Numbered from the stretch's first letter, positions 1 through 8,560 are shown. The stretch is 43,666 nt of DNA from Candidatus Moraniibacteriota bacterium (GCA_029938745.1 JAOZUJ010000001.1:1-43666), one strand, 5' to 3'. Translations and numbers: made by a program. The notes: generated by a model not told the origin, from the sequence alone.

Positions 1-58
1 TTTTACATTTAATGACATTCATATAGTACCATATTCATATAATATACAACATACATTT

Positions 59-87
59 TTGCATTAAAGTACTGTACATATTATAAT
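59..87 (+). promoter_or_regulatory. Sigma70-type promoter for the first gene pair
   Basis: TTGCAT at 59-64, a 17-bp spacer and a perfect TATAAT at 82-87. Transcription would start near 94, giving a leader of about 24 nt before the ATG at 118. No Shine-Dalgarno sequence is visible before that ATG. Confidence 0.65.
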
Positions 88-117
88 AAATACATAATTT
101 CATAATACCGATATATC

Positions 118-591
118 ATGACAGACTTAACACAAACAATAAGCGGCCTCATCAATCAAAGTGATCTATCCGATGATGACAAAGAGGATTTCACACTTTT
201 TTTGGACGGTGCAACTGACGAAGAACTCTCACAAATGATCGAGATGTTCACAGATCGTCCAGATGAACTTATATCTTTTTGGTCTTCACTGAAAGAAAGA
301 CTCATTTTCCTCCAATTGCTTGATGAAAATACAGAATTTTCAGATGAGGCAAAAAGTGATATTAGTGAACGTGTATCACAAATGAGTGACGAAGAATTTG
401 GTGCGCTTACCAGTGCGATACAAGAATTAAACGACGGTGCAAATCCAAAAGAAAAAATGGAAGGCTTGTCACAAGAGGCTGAAAAAAATCATGCAGAGTT
501 CATGACACTTACACAAGAATTTTTAACAAAATCACAAGAATATCAAGAAAATCTTAAACAAGATTTGCAAAATGAGGAATCTAATAATTAA
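118..591 (+). CDS. Hypothetical acidic helical protein, 157 aa
   Basis: I do not recognise a family. The protein is soluble-looking, very acidic and almost certainly all-helical: it contains repeated short patterns such as SDDDKEDF, TDEELSQM and SDEEFGAL, which look like helix caps each followed by an amphipathic helix, and the C-terminal 50 residues are Gln/Glu/Lys-rich and could form a coiled coil. There is no signal peptide and no cysteine. It sits directly behind a good promoter and 18 bp upstream of a second hypothetical gene on the same strand, so the two are probably co-transcribed. The next gene carries a hydrophobic stretch, so a cytosolic/membrane partner pair is possible, but that is only inferred from position. 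Confidence 0.6.
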   Translation: MTDLTQTISGLINQSDLSDDDKEDFTLFLDGATDEELSQMIEMFTDRPDELISFWSSLKERLIFLQLLDENTEFSDEAKSDISERVSQMSDEEFGALTSAIQELNDGANPKEKMEGLSQEAEKNHAEFMTLTQEFLTKSQEYQENLKQDLQNEESNN

Positions 592-609
592 TTTGAATTA
601 TAAAAAATT

Positions 610-1287
610 ATGACATTTGAAAATAGTTATGACGCAAACACAATAGATGATCTTGAAACACACCAAAAACCTGATACACAATTTGTTGCGGAGCAAATGG
701 AAAATGTAGACACGCAACAACTACTAGAACAAGAGAGCGTTGGCAAAATGAACGACGTACTCAGCAATATGGAGCAATTACTAAACGATGATTTTGTAGA
801 AAAAAATTCTGGATTATTACGAAATCTTAGCGAAAAAGCAAAAAAGGGTGCCCTTATTGGTGCGGCAGCGTTCGGCATCACTGCGGCAGCTAGCTCTCCT
901 GCGTTTGGTGAACAAATCGCGCAAAATGGAAGTATGCATATTCGCAATCCACATGAGCAAGCATTAAAACAATCTACACAAGGTATTGAAATAATACGAG
1001 CCAATCCAACAAATAGGATACGTATCCTCCCATTAAATCGAATCAGATTAGAAGGTCAACAACAAAATCGCGTAATCATAGACGGACAAAATATATACAA
1101 TGGCAATAATCGTGCATTTCAAGGACAACTAAATCAATATGAACAACGCCGAGTGCTACCTGGCGCAACGATCAATGGTGGTCCAGCATATGAAATTGCT
1201 CCTGGAGTATACGGTAATGAAAATAGCTACTATAAGAAAGGGTCTAATGGCAGTGAAGTTTCCATAGGAACAATCTCAATTGAATAA
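610..1287 (+). CDS. Hypothetical protein with one hydrophobic segment, 225 aa
   Basis: No family recognised. The first 75 residues are acidic and Gln/Asn-rich. They are followed by a short Lys-rich patch and one hydrophobic Ala/Gly-rich stretch at about residues 79-97 (GALIGAAAFGITAAASSPAF), which could be a late signal-anchor with a possible Ala-X-Ala type cleavage near its end. The remainder is rich in Asn, Gln and Gly with Arg-Ile repeats (NRIRILPLNRIRLEG), a composition seen in exported beta-rich proteins. The gene follows 118-591 by 18 bp and converges on the minus-strand gene ending at 1290, only 2 bp away, with no clear terminator between. No Shine-Dalgarno sequence is seen. Confidence 0.55.
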   Translation: MTFENSYDANTIDDLETHQKPDTQFVAEQMENVDTQQLLEQESVGKMNDVLSNMEQLLNDDFVEKNSGLLRNLSEKAKKGALIGAAAFGITAAASSPAFGEQIAQNGSMHIRNPHEQALKQSTQGIEIIRANPTNRIRILPLNRIRLEGQQQNRVIIDGQNIYNGNNRAFQGQLNQYEQRRVLPGATINGGPAYEIAPGVYGNENSYYKKGSNGSEVSIGTISIE

Positions 1288-1289
1288 TA

Positions 1290-1838
1290 TTAGATTTTTA
1301 CATTTTTCAACTCTTTTCTCAGTTCTTTATAATTTGGAATTGTTTTTTCTACCAAATACCAAAATTGCTTTGAATGATTCATCTCTTCTAGATGACACAA
1401 CTCATGAGCTACTATATATTCTCTGAGTTCATTTGATAAACATATCAATTTACAATTAAAATTCAAATTGCCCTCACTGCTACAACTGCCCCATCTTGTT
1501 TTTTGATGACGAATTGTAACACGATTATATGTAAAATTATAATATGAGTTAAATTGTAAAAGTTTTGCTTCAATAATTGGCTTCATGGCTATTTTCATAT
1601 GATTTATAACACACACATCTACTGTTACATACTGTGATTTGTTGCCAATGTGTTTTATGATCCACTTCTGATTTTTTTGTATTTCTCTGACAATTATTTT
1701 TTGTGTACACATTTTTGGTGCTGTCACAACCAATGTGCCATCTTGATGTACGATAAAATTAATTTGCCGTTGGCGATTACGTTTTTTGATCGTGTATGCT
1801 ATTTTTTTGTCATCAATGACAATATAATTATCTGTCAT
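1290..1838 (-). CDS. YgjP/DUF45-type zinc metallopeptidase-fold protein
   Basis: A 182-residue protein with the HExxH-like zinc motif HELCH followed by L-EEMNHSKQFW near residues 145-160, the signature of the YgjP/DUF45 (WLM-like, gluzincin-fold) family. It also has the conserved upstream RWGSCSSEGNLNFNCKL stretch. Members are small cytosolic proteins with a predicted single zinc ion; some family members have been reported to act on nucleotides rather than peptides, so the substrate here is open. The ATG lies 3 bp after the stop of the upstream membrane-protein gene, so it is the last gene of a dxs - VTT protein - YgjP string on the minus strand. The length is slightly shorter than the usual 220-240 residues, mainly at the N-terminus. 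Confidence 0.8.
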   Translation of the reverse strand: MTDNYIVIDDKKIAYTIKKRNRQRQINFIVHQDGTLVVTAPKMCTQKIIVREIQKNQKWIIKHIGNKSQYVTVDVCVINHMKIAMKPIIEAKLLQFNSYYNFTYNRVTIRHQKTRWGSCSSEGNLNFNCKLICLSNELREYIVAHELCHLEEMNHSKQFWYLVEKTIPNYKELRKELKNVKI

Positions 1839-1841
1839 AAC

Positions 1842-2402
1842 TTATGTAGATACATGAAAAATGCCGAGTGCAATAAGTGTGAGGAGTGTAATATTTCCTG
1901 CAATAATAATTGGTATGATTCGACTGTATTTAAATTTTAATATACCAAGTGTGATCATCAAAATATCATTTGGCATTGGCACAAACGCTGCATACAAAAA
2001 TGTAAATATGTATACACCCCAATGTGGTAAACGTGCAACAAAATTATATATTTTCATATAAAATTTATTATTTTCAATTTGCATGATATTTGCAGATTTA
2101 TATGCAACAAGAAAAAATAGTGAATCCCCTATGCTCATCCCAAGTCCACCCACAATACCCATCATCACTGGGTCAACTAATCCTGTTGTCGCATATGAAA
2201 AAAACACAGCATAAAATGATGCTGATGTTAAAAATGATGTACCAGAGACCACGGCAACGAGAAATAAACTCACATACGCATTTTGTATACCAATTGCTTC
2301 AATAAATGTCCCAACATCAATAAAAAATAAAGCAATGCTCCAGCACGTCAGACAGATTATTAATATCCATATAGCAATTTTTTTTATTTTTTGCGTTTGC
2401 AT
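1842..2402 (-). CDS. VTT/DedA-like membrane protein
   Basis: A 186-residue integral membrane protein with about five hydrophobic segments. The pattern GGLGMSIGDSLFFLVAYKSA followed later by FLYAAFVPMPNDILMITLG and a final GNITLLTLIALGIF helix fits the VTT (DedA/SNARE-associated Golgi) family, in which two re-entrant hairpins carry the functional residues and members move lipids or act with the proton-motive force. The usual Arg-Phe-x-Pro signature is weak here, so the assignment is moderate. I start at the ATG at 2402, which lies 1 nt after the dxs stop; a TTG start at 2417 would overlap dxs by 14 nt and is less likely. Position suggests co-transcription with dxs. The actual substrate is unknown. 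Confidence 0.6.
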   Translation of the reverse strand: MQTQKIKKIAIWILIICLTCWSIALFFIDVGTFIEAIGIQNAYVSLFLVAVVSGTSFLTSASFYAVFFSYATTGLVDPVMMGIVGGLGMSIGDSLFFLVAYKSANIMQIENNKFYMKIYNFVARLPHWGVYIFTFLYAAFVPMPNDILMITLGILKFKYSRIIPIIIAGNITLLTLIALGIFHVST

Positions 2403-2403
2403 A

Positions 2404-4266
2404 TTATAATTTTGCAATAAATTTCATAATTTTCTCTTGTGATAATCTTGCATCATCCAAAATCTCATCACGTGTTCCATGTGTCGTAAATTCATCTGGC
2501 AACCCGAGATTTTTGACATTTACAGTCATATTTGCATTCAGTACGTATTCATTGATTCCACTACCTGCGCCACCCACAACAGAATTATCTTCTGCTGTGA
2601 CAAAAATATCATGCGTTTTTGCAAGTGTATCAAGTAATTTTGTGTCTAATGGTTTTACAAAGCGCATATTCACCACCGTTGTACCCAACTCATCTGCCAC
2701 GTCCAAACAGCGTTCTACCATTGCGCCAAAAGCTAGCACAGCAATTCTGCGCCCATGTCGGACAATTTGTCCCTTACCCATTTTTACTGGTGTGTCATTA
2801 TTTTCGATATACTCCTGTCCACCTCCACGTGGATATCGCACAACCGTTGGTCCCTTATGATCATACGCAACATCTAACATCTGTATACACTCATTTAGAT
2901 CTGCCGGTGCCATGATCACAACACGTGGTACACATCGCAAAAATGAAAAATCAAAACTTCCTGCATGTGTCGCTCCATCTGGACCAACAATTCCAGCTCG
3001 ATCAACTGCAAACATCACATCAAGATCCTGAATTGCAACATCATGAATAAACTGATCATACGCACGTTGCAAAAAAGTTGAATAAATCGTTACAACAGGT
3101 TTTTTTCCTTCACAGGCAAGTCCAGCAGCAAAGGTAACAGCATGTTGTTCTGCAATGCCCACATCATGATACCGATTAGCATATTTATCTCGAAACTCTT
3201 TCAGACCAGATCCCTCACACATTGCTGGTGTAATTGCATGTAATTTTTTATCACTACTAGCCCGCTTATTGATCCACATACCAAATACCTCTGTATATGT
3301 GATACTTTTCTTTCTTTTCTTTTCTACTTTTTCGCCCGTCTTTGGATTAAATGGACTAACGGCATGCAGTGATGTTGCATCACTTTTTGCATATTTATAG
3401 CCCTTACCCTTTTCCGTTATAACATGTAATAATCGTGGACCTTTGATATCTTTGATATTTTCCAATACATCAACAAGCGCACCTATGTCATGCCCATCAA
3501 TCGGACCATAATAACCAAAACCAAGCTCTTCAAAAAGAACGCCAGGCGTGATCATCCCCTTTGCCGAAAGCTCAGCTCGTCGTGCAACCTCATGCACAGT
3601 TGGCGCTTTCTTTGATAAAATTTCTTTACTACTTCTCCGTACATGCTGAAACTTTTTCGATGAAATAAGTCGTGTGAGATATTTATGCATTGCACCAACA
3701 TTTGGCGAAATAGACATCTCATTATCATTGAGGATCACCAAAATATCTGATTCAATATCTCCCGCATGATTGAGCGCCTCAAATGCCATACCACCCGTAA
3801 GTGCGCCGTCTCCGATCACTGCAACAATATACGGTGGGTTTTTCTTATCACGATTTGCTCTCTCCATACCAATAGCAGCACTAATTGATGTCGCACTATG
3901 TCCCACGCCAAATGCATCATATTTACTCTCCGTTCGCTTTGGAAATGGTGTTAAGCCTCCCTTTTGTCGAATTGTACAAAACTGATCTTTGCGTCCTGTA
4001 AGAATTTTGTGTGGATAAGCCTGATGACCAACATCCCAAATAATTCTATCTCTTGGTGTGTCAAAAACATGATGCAACGCAACAGTAAGCTCTACCACAC
4101 CCAAATTAGACCCAAAATGCCCACCAGTCTGTGCCACTGATTCAATTAAAAAAGACCGAACATCATCACCAAGCTCCCTCAACTGCTTACTATTCAAAGC
4201 ACGGACATCAGCAGAATCATCGATGTCACATAAAATGTTATATTGTTTTTGTACTTTCTTTGTCAT
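2404..4266 (-). CDS. dxs: 1-deoxy-D-xylulose-5-phosphate synthase
   Basis: Catalyses the thiamine-diphosphate-dependent condensation of pyruvate and glyceraldehyde 3-phosphate to DXP, the first step of the MEP isoprenoid pathway. At 620 aa it is of normal length. Visible hallmarks are GGHFGSNLG with His50, DVGHQAYPHKILTGR with His82, the TPP/Mg motif GDGALTGG (152-159) ending in NDNEMSIS, DVGIAEQHAVTFAAGLA with the catalytic Glu (about 375), and the transketolase-type FAVDRAGIVGPDGATHAG. The C-terminal transketolase domain is complete (TAEDNSVVGGAGSGINEY). It is the lead gene of a tight minus-strand group with the VTT protein and YgjP-like gene, and starts 50 bp downstream of an MFS gene. The second pathway gene, ispG, lies 4.3 kb away on the same strand. 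Confidence 0.97.
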   Translation of the reverse strand: MTKKVQKQYNILCDIDDSADVRALNSKQLRELGDDVRSFLIESVAQTGGHFGSNLGVVELTVALHHVFDTPRDRIIWDVGHQAYPHKILTGRKDQFCTIRQKGGLTPFPKRTESKYDAFGVGHSATSISAAIGMERANRDKKNPPYIVAVIGDGALTGGMAFEALNHAGDIESDILVILNDNEMSISPNVGAMHKYLTRLISSKKFQHVRRSSKEILSKKAPTVHEVARRAELSAKGMITPGVLFEELGFGYYGPIDGHDIGALVDVLENIKDIKGPRLLHVITEKGKGYKYAKSDATSLHAVSPFNPKTGEKVEKKRKKSITYTEVFGMWINKRASSDKKLHAITPAMCEGSGLKEFRDKYANRYHDVGIAEQHAVTFAAGLACEGKKPVVTIYSTFLQRAYDQFIHDVAIQDLDVMFAVDRAGIVGPDGATHAGSFDFSFLRCVPRVVIMAPADLNECIQMLDVAYDHKGPTVVRYPRGGGQEYIENNDTPVKMGKGQIVRHGRRIAVLAFGAMVERCLDVADELGTTVVNMRFVKPLDTKLLDTLAKTHDIFVTAEDNSVVGGAGSGINEYVLNANMTVNVKNLGLPDEFTTHGTRDEILDDARLSQEKIMKFIAKL

Positions 4267-4315
4267 ACACTATATCTTAGCACAAATTACATAAAAATAT
4301 CTATCTTTTTATGAA

Positions 4316-5473
4316 TTATATTTTTTTCATTTTAAAAAGAAAAATACTGAATATAACAACACTTACAATTGCTGGCAAAATGAAGAAATATTGTGGATAA
4401 CTAGCCGTAAACAAGATCACGCAAAATACAATCAACCGACCAAAAACCGTTGGAATTTCACGCAAAATAATAAATTCTTCACTGTCTTTGTTCTTCACTG
4501 CACGATAAATAACGCTAAAATATGGTACAAGAAAAAGCGTCATAACAAATGAACCAAATAGCGTTACAACATAAACACTAAGTGGGACAACAACAAAAAT
4601 ACGTAGGATTGATACAATAACCATAAAGATGGAAGCGGTAAGAATTAACATACGAGCATTTTTATTCGCAGCCTTTCCAACAAATAACAAAAATAATATA
4701 CCTCCAATTGCTGATAAACTTCCAGCAATACCTGGTGCAGATAATGTTCCAATAATCAAAAATATATAAATACCCCAAAACCATTCCGATTCTTCAAGAA
4801 TATTATCAAATATCTCCAAAATAAATAATTTTTTCCTTTTTCGCATTTTTTGAAATGCTTCTCGCAATTGAGGCGTTGCTGATACGCTACTACGCTTAAT
4901 GCCAACAAGAGGAATAAATGATAAAATAAGACCGAACATTGCTAATACAAAAACTGACCAAAAACCAACCGTTGGCACAAGAATTGCACCAATCAACGGA
5001 CCAACCACTTTAAATATTTTTGGTAAGGCAAAAAAAGTAGCGAGGTCACTTCCCATTTTGTCATAATGTGTATGTTTTACAAGTAAAATATTTAGTGGAA
5101 CCCAATATGTAAATGTCGCCATACCACCAATAACAGCGACAACCCACAGTGGAATTGCATATATTGCCAAGACATACAATAAAATATAAAATAAAATTTC
5201 TATCGGATAATATAATTTCAATGTACGAATCAAGCCATATCTATTAATAAGGGGTGAAATAATAACTAATGTAAACAAAAGACCACTAATATGAAAAATC
5301 ATATAAAAGATAATAACCTCTGACAATGAATATCCTAATGTCAAAAGATAGATGGGAACATATATACTAACTACAGACAATGCAATTGCACGGAGTGTGT
5401 GTGCAATGTGAATTCGATGAATCTCCCTTTTGTTCATTAATGCTCGCAATTTCCAAAACATATTAGCTACCAT
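4316..5473 (-). CDS. MFS-type multi-pass transporter
   Basis: A 385-residue protein with roughly 11-12 hydrophobic helices, a pattern typical of the major facilitator superfamily: an N-terminal six-helix half, a basic cytosolic loop around residues 195-215 (KRSSVSATPQLREAFQKMRKRKKL) and a second half. The motif LINRYGLIRTLKLYYPIE between helices 2 and 3 matches the MFS motif A region in a degenerate form. No substrate can be read from the sequence. The gene precedes dxs by 50 bp on the same strand and is divergent from the zinc-ribbon membrane gene at 5661. No Shine-Dalgarno sequence is seen at the ATG at 5473; an alternative ATG lies four codons in. Confidence 0.8.
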   Translation of the reverse strand: MVANMFWKLRALMNKREIHRIHIAHTLRAIALSVVSIYVPIYLLTLGYSLSEVIIFYMIFHISGLLFTLVIISPLINRYGLIRTLKLYYPIEILFYILLYVLAIYAIPLWVVAVIGGMATFTYWVPLNILLVKHTHYDKMGSDLATFFALPKIFKVVGPLIGAILVPTVGFWSVFVLAMFGLILSFIPLVGIKRSSVSATPQLREAFQKMRKRKKLFILEIFDNILEESEWFWGIYIFLIIGTLSAPGIAGSLSAIGGILFLLFVGKAANKNARMLILTASIFMVIVSILRIFVVVPLSVYVVTLFGSFVMTLFLVPYFSVIYRAVKNKDSEEFIILREIPTVFGRLIVFCVILFTASYPQYFFILPAIVSVVIFSIFLFKMKKI

Positions 5474-5580
5474 TTAAAGAATAGACTATTTTACATATTA
5501 ACACATTAATTACAAAGAATGCCACAATATAGCCCTTTCAAGGTTCAAACTAACACTAAAGTTTTGAGAAAGTCTTGTTC

Positions 5581-5609
5581 TTGACTTTTGCACCAAAACA
5601 TTATACAAT
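5581..5609 (+). promoter_or_regulatory. Sigma70-type promoter
   Basis: TTGACT at 5581-5586, a 17-bp spacer and TACAAT at 5604-5609, which would start RNA near 5616 and leave a 45-nt leader before the ATG at 5661. Confidence 0.65.
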
Positions 5610-5660
5610 AACATGTCAATAAAAAAACAGTTCTTTACATAAACCAAACAGGAGGCAAAA

Positions 5661-6206
5661 ATGAATAATGTAATAATAGATTTTATCAATATTTTTGTTG
5701 CATTTTTCCTATCATCATCACTTTGTTTGATGATTATTTCAAAATTTTGTCAACAATTTATAAATGATGAGATATCGGAAAGTTTTTTCTTCTTCTTTCT
5801 CTCTTTGTCTGTGAAAACACTTTTATTGACAGTAATGTTTATTATTGCTCTCACATGCCTTGGAATTCTTGCTACCTCCATAAGCTATAAGGCAATAATT
5901 ATTTGTTGCTTGTTAGCTGTAGTTATTTGGTCAATACTCATAATATTTGTTGACAGACTACGTAACATAGTTGGTGATCTACTGGGGAAGCCACGCTGTT
6001 ACAACTGCGGTAACTCTCATTTTTTGAGAAGAGATTTTGAAATACCACTAAGTGGACAAACCTTAATAGTTTGTTCAGATTGTGGTAAAGATCACAAAAA
6101 TCTCAATCCCACAGGTATTTATTTAAGATTAAGACCCGTGGGAATGAACTCAAGTGCTGCGCATGATATCGAACTTGGTGTAGAGAAATTCAAAAAAAAC
6201 TTGTAG
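5661..6206 (+). CDS. Membrane protein with C-terminal zinc ribbon
   Basis: No family recognised. Residues 1-100 hold three to four hydrophobic helices rich in Phe, Leu and Ile. The C-terminal part is a CxxC...CxxC zinc ribbon (Cys113, Cys116, Cys138, Cys141) facing the cytosol if the usual positive-inside rule applies. This combination often marks a membrane-tethered regulatory or scaffold protein, but nothing here shows the partner. The gene has its own TTGACT/TACAAT promoter, an unusually strong ribosome binding site (AGGAGG 8 bp upstream of the ATG) and its own terminator, so it is an independent single-gene unit. In these respects it resembles the accessory genes at 32.2-35.0 kb rather than its neighbours, which lack Shine-Dalgarno sequences. 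Confidence 0.7.
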   Translation: MNNVIIDFINIFVAFFLSSSLCLMIISKFCQQFINDEISESFFFFFLSLSVKTLLLTVMFIIALTCLGILATSISYKAIIICCLLAVVIWSILIIFVDRLRNIVGDLLGKPRCYNCGNSHFLRRDFEIPLSGQTLIVCSDCGKDHKNLNPTGIYLRLRPVGMNSSAAHDIELGVEKFKKNL

Positions 6207-6216
6207 AATGGATGTT

Positions 6217-6250
6217 AAGGCCTAATTCAAAAAATTTGAATTAGGCCTTT
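6217..6250 (+). terminator. Intrinsic terminator
   Basis: A perfect 15-bp stem, AAGGCCTAATTCAAA at 6217-6231 and its complement at 6235-6249, with a 3-nt loop and a short T run after it. It ends the unit of the zinc-ribbon membrane gene. It also argues against the TTG at 6249 as the start of the following cysteine desulfurase gene. Confidence 0.85.
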
Positions 6251-6284
6251 GACTTTTACCTTCAAATCACATAAAGTTATATGT

Positions 6285-7508
6285 ATGGATATAGATGCTA
6301 TTAAAAGAGATTACGACATTTTTACGCGAGATGAAAGCCTTATTTATCTTGACTCTTGTGCTACCTCACTTACACCGAGAATTGTTACTGCAAAGTTGTT
6401 GGAATATTATAATTCTTATAATGCAAATATTGCTCGTGGTGCTTATAAGGCAAGCACAAAGGCAACGGAAGAATTTGAAATGTCTCGTAAAGTTGTTGCT
6501 AATTTTCTCAACGCACAATTAGAAGAAGTTGTTTTTACTTCTGGAACAACTGCCAGCCTCAACATGATTGCACATGGACTAACTTCACAAATTTCAAACA
6601 CTGATAATATCGTTGTTACGGCAATGGAACATCACGCAAACTTTATCCCATGGCAACAATTATGTGAACACACTCATGCAGATTTTCGTGTTGCGCCAAT
6701 CACAGATGACGGTTTACTTGATACTGATCAATTATTGGAATTAATTGATGAGAATACAAAAATTCTTGCGCTCACACATGTTTCAAATGTACTTGGCACG
6801 ATCAATCCTATAAAAGAGCTTACACAAAAGGTACGTGCAAAAAATCAAAATACTTTAATTGTTGTCGATGCTGCGCAATCTGTGGCACACATGAAACTCG
6901 ATGTTGCTGACGTAGATTGTGATTTTTTGGCTTTTTCTATGCATAAATTATTCGGACCAACGGGTGTTGGTGTGCTTTATGGAAAAAAAGAACACTTAGA
7001 AAAACTAACACCAATTTTTACAGGCGGTGAAATGATCCAAGAAGTAACAACTGCGTGCACCACATTTCGCGAACTGCCTCACAGACTAGAAGCCGGCACG
7101 CCACACATCGCAGGAGTAATCGCAAGTCAAGAGGCCATTGCGTACGCTAAAAGTTTTGGATTTGAAAAAATTAGAGAACATGAAAAAGAATTATTAACGT
7201 ATTGTACGAATAACCTAGTAGAAAATTTTGGGGATGATATAAAAATATTTGGACCCTGTGACATTAGCCTTCGTTCTGGAGCAATCAGCTTCACATTAAA
7301 AAACCATCACCCACATGACATTGCGACAATATTAGATGACAAAAAAAATGTGGCGATAAGAGCTGGACAGCATTGTGCAATGCCACTACATTTAGAAACA
7401 CTCAAAACAAATGCAACTGCTCGTGTCAGTTTTTCTGTATACAACACAAAAGCAGACATAGACGCATTCATTGACGGACTAAAAAAAGTTGACGAAATAT
7501 TATCTTAA
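6285..7508 (+). CDS. sufS: SufS-type cysteine desulfurase
   Basis: PLP enzyme that removes sulfur from L-cysteine as an enzyme persulfide for Fe-S cluster assembly. The 407-residue product shows the class-V aminotransferase fold: SGTTASLN (86-93), MEHHANFIPWQ (114-124), DAAQSVAHM and the PLP lysine Lys221 in SMHKLFGPTGVGVLYG. The catalytic cysteine is about Cys364 in RAGQHCAMPLH, the group II (SufS/CsdA) arrangement. I use the ATG at 6285: an upstream TTG at 6249 would start inside the preceding terminator stem. It is followed by the scaffold gene sufU 157 bp downstream and a SufT-like gene, which makes a compact iron-sulfur set. No SufB, SufC or SufD gene is in the window. Confidence 0.95.
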   Translation: MDIDAIKRDYDIFTRDESLIYLDSCATSLTPRIVTAKLLEYYNSYNANIARGAYKASTKATEEFEMSRKVVANFLNAQLEEVVFTSGTTASLNMIAHGLTSQISNTDNIVVTAMEHHANFIPWQQLCEHTHADFRVAPITDDGLLDTDQLLELIDENTKILALTHVSNVLGTINPIKELTQKVRAKNQNTLIVVDAAQSVAHMKLDVADVDCDFLAFSMHKLFGPTGVGVLYGKKEHLEKLTPIFTGGEMIQEVTTACTTFRELPHRLEAGTPHIAGVIASQEAIAYAKSFGFEKIREHEKELLTYCTNNLVENFGDDIKIFGPCDISLRSGAISFTLKNHHPHDIATILDDKKNVAIRAGQHCAMPLHLETLKTNATARVSFSVYNTKADIDAFIDGLKKVDEILS

Positions 7509-7519
7509 CTAAAAAAGCG

Positions 7520-7632
7520 TGTCATCTCGAGTGTAGTGATAACGAAGTCGAGAGATCTCAAAATTATCAGATTATCACAAAATTATTCATTTAAAGATTC
7601 CTTCATTTCACTACGTTCCATCCGAAATGACA
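7520..7632. repeat. REP/MITE-like element, copy 1 (113 bp)
   Basis: Begins TGTCATCTCGAG and ends CGAAATGACA, so its ends form an imperfect inverted repeat. The first 44 bp differ from copy 2 at 8048-8160 by a single base, the middle has diverged, and the total length is the same (113 bp). It contains the nested palindromes CTCGA...TCGAG and GAGATCTC. It fills the sufS-sufU gap and has no credible coding capacity. Confidence 0.85.
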
Positions 7633-7665
7633 ATACACAAATAATCTACTTTTTAAAATACAAGT

Positions 7666-8040
7666 ATGGACCTCTATCAAGAAGAAATTTTGGAACATTA
7701 TCATCATCCGCAAAACAGTGGCAAACTTAATAATCCCACGCATGAACGATGTGCGAACAATCCAACATGTGGTGATAAGATTTGTGTAACTATCGACGTC
7801 ATTAATGACGTCATTAATGACATCAATTTTGAAGGAGAGGGTTGTGCAATCTCACAAGCAGCAACATCAATGGTTACAGATAAAATAAAAGGTGACACAG
7901 TAGAAAATGCGCTCGCCATAACGCGCGACGATATCATTGACATACTCGGCATTGAAGTTGGCATTGGCCGCATCCGCTGTGCCCTACTTGGCATAGAAAC
8001 AATTCAAAAAGCACTCGAATATGGAAAGATCAAAAAATAA
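7666..8040 (+). CDS. sufU: SufU/IscU-type Fe-S scaffold or sulfur-acceptor protein
   Basis: A 124-residue NifU N-terminal-domain protein that accepts sulfur from the desulfurase and/or assembles clusters. The three ligand cysteines and the conserved Asp are present: NPTCGD (Cys35, Asp37), GEGCAIS (Cys60) and RIRCALLG (Cys105). The residue before the last Cys is Arg rather than the His of IscU, which is SufU-like, yet the roughly 20-residue insertion that Firmicute SufU proteins carry before that Cys is missing, so it is a short hybrid form. A small in-frame tandem duplication (DVINDVIND, residues 44-52) reflects a repeated 12-bp unit around 7795-7825. It is flanked on both sides by 113-bp REP-like elements. 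No Shine-Dalgarno sequence. Confidence 0.93.
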   Translation: MDLYQEEILEHYHHPQNSGKLNNPTHERCANNPTCGDKICVTIDVINDVINDINFEGEGCAISQAATSMVTDKIKGDTVENALAITRDDIIDILGIEVGIGRIRCALLGIETIQKALEYGKIKK

Positions 8041-8047
8041 TGTAATT

Positions 8048-8160
8048 TGTCATCTCGAGCGTAGTGATAACGAAGTCGAGAGATCTCAAAACGGTAAGAC
8101 TCTATTAAGATTTACTACTTAGAGATTTCTCCATTTCACCTTGCTACAATCGAAATGACA
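8048..8160. repeat. REP/MITE-like element, copy 2 (113 bp)
   Basis: Second copy of the element at 7520-7632, in the same orientation and of the same length. Both ends pair (TGTCATCTCGAGCGTAG against CTACAATCGAAATGACA). It lies between sufU and the SufT-like gene and ends 11 bp before that gene's ATG, so it forms nearly the whole 5' region of that gene. Confidence 0.85.
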
Positions 8161-8171
8161 ATCGTAACCAT

Positions 8172-8474
8172 ATGAAAAAAGACAAAGGCTTAATAAAAAA
8201 ATTAGACGCAGTCATAGATCCAGAATTAAATATTCCCATCACAGAAATGGGACTTATTTATGGTGTAGAAAAAAAATCTGACACAACAATTAATGTACTC
8301 ATGACACTCACAACAATCGGGTGTCCTCTCTACGACGTAATACACGATGACATCGTGCGTGTACTAAAAGAAGACAAAAAGGTCAAAGAAGTAAAAATAG
8401 AACTAACCTTCGACCCACCATGGTCCCCAGAAATGATGACAGACAGCGCAAAGATGGATATTGGTTTTTTGTAA
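8172..8474 (+). CDS. SufT-like DUF59 (MIP18/PaaD-family) Fe-S maturation protein
   Basis: A 100-residue single-domain DUF59 protein. It shows the family's N-terminal DPEL motif (Asp16-Pro-Glu), IPITEMGLIYGV, the near-invariant TTIGCPL with Cys51 and the C-terminal TFDPPWSPEMM. Relatives help deliver Fe-S clusters to target proteins. The neighbouring cysteine desulfurase and scaffold genes support that role here. The start ATG lies just after a REP-like element and no Shine-Dalgarno sequence is seen. The gene converges on ispG, whose product is a 4Fe-4S enzyme, with a two-way terminator between them. Confidence 0.9.
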   Translation: MKKDKGLIKKLDAVIDPELNIPITEMGLIYGVEKKSDTTINVLMTLTTIGCPLYDVIHDDIVRVLKEDKKVKEVKIELTFDPPWSPEMMTDSAKMDIGFL

Positions 8475-8522
8475 GTTCAAATAAAATTGGACATTATAAA
8501 TGTTCTAATCGTTATAAACGTA

Positions 8523-8553
8523 AAAAACAGCAACAAGCCTCGTTGCTGTTTTT
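8523..8553. terminator. Bidirectional intrinsic terminator
   Basis: A perfect 12-bp stem (AAAAACAGCAAC at 8523-8534, complement at 8542-8553) with a 7-nt loop. A and T runs on its two sides allow it to end both the SufT-like gene (plus) and ispG (minus). Confidence 0.85.
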
Positions 8554-8560
8554 GATTGAT

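Noticed and set aside
6249..6284. Upstream TTG start for the cysteine desulfurase
   Set aside because: It lies on the last base of the preceding terminator stem, and the ATG at 6285 gives the usual N-terminus of the family.
7536..7730. Open frame across the first REP-like element
   Set aside because: It is made of repeat sequence and runs into sufU in another frame; there is no protein-like composition and no start signal.
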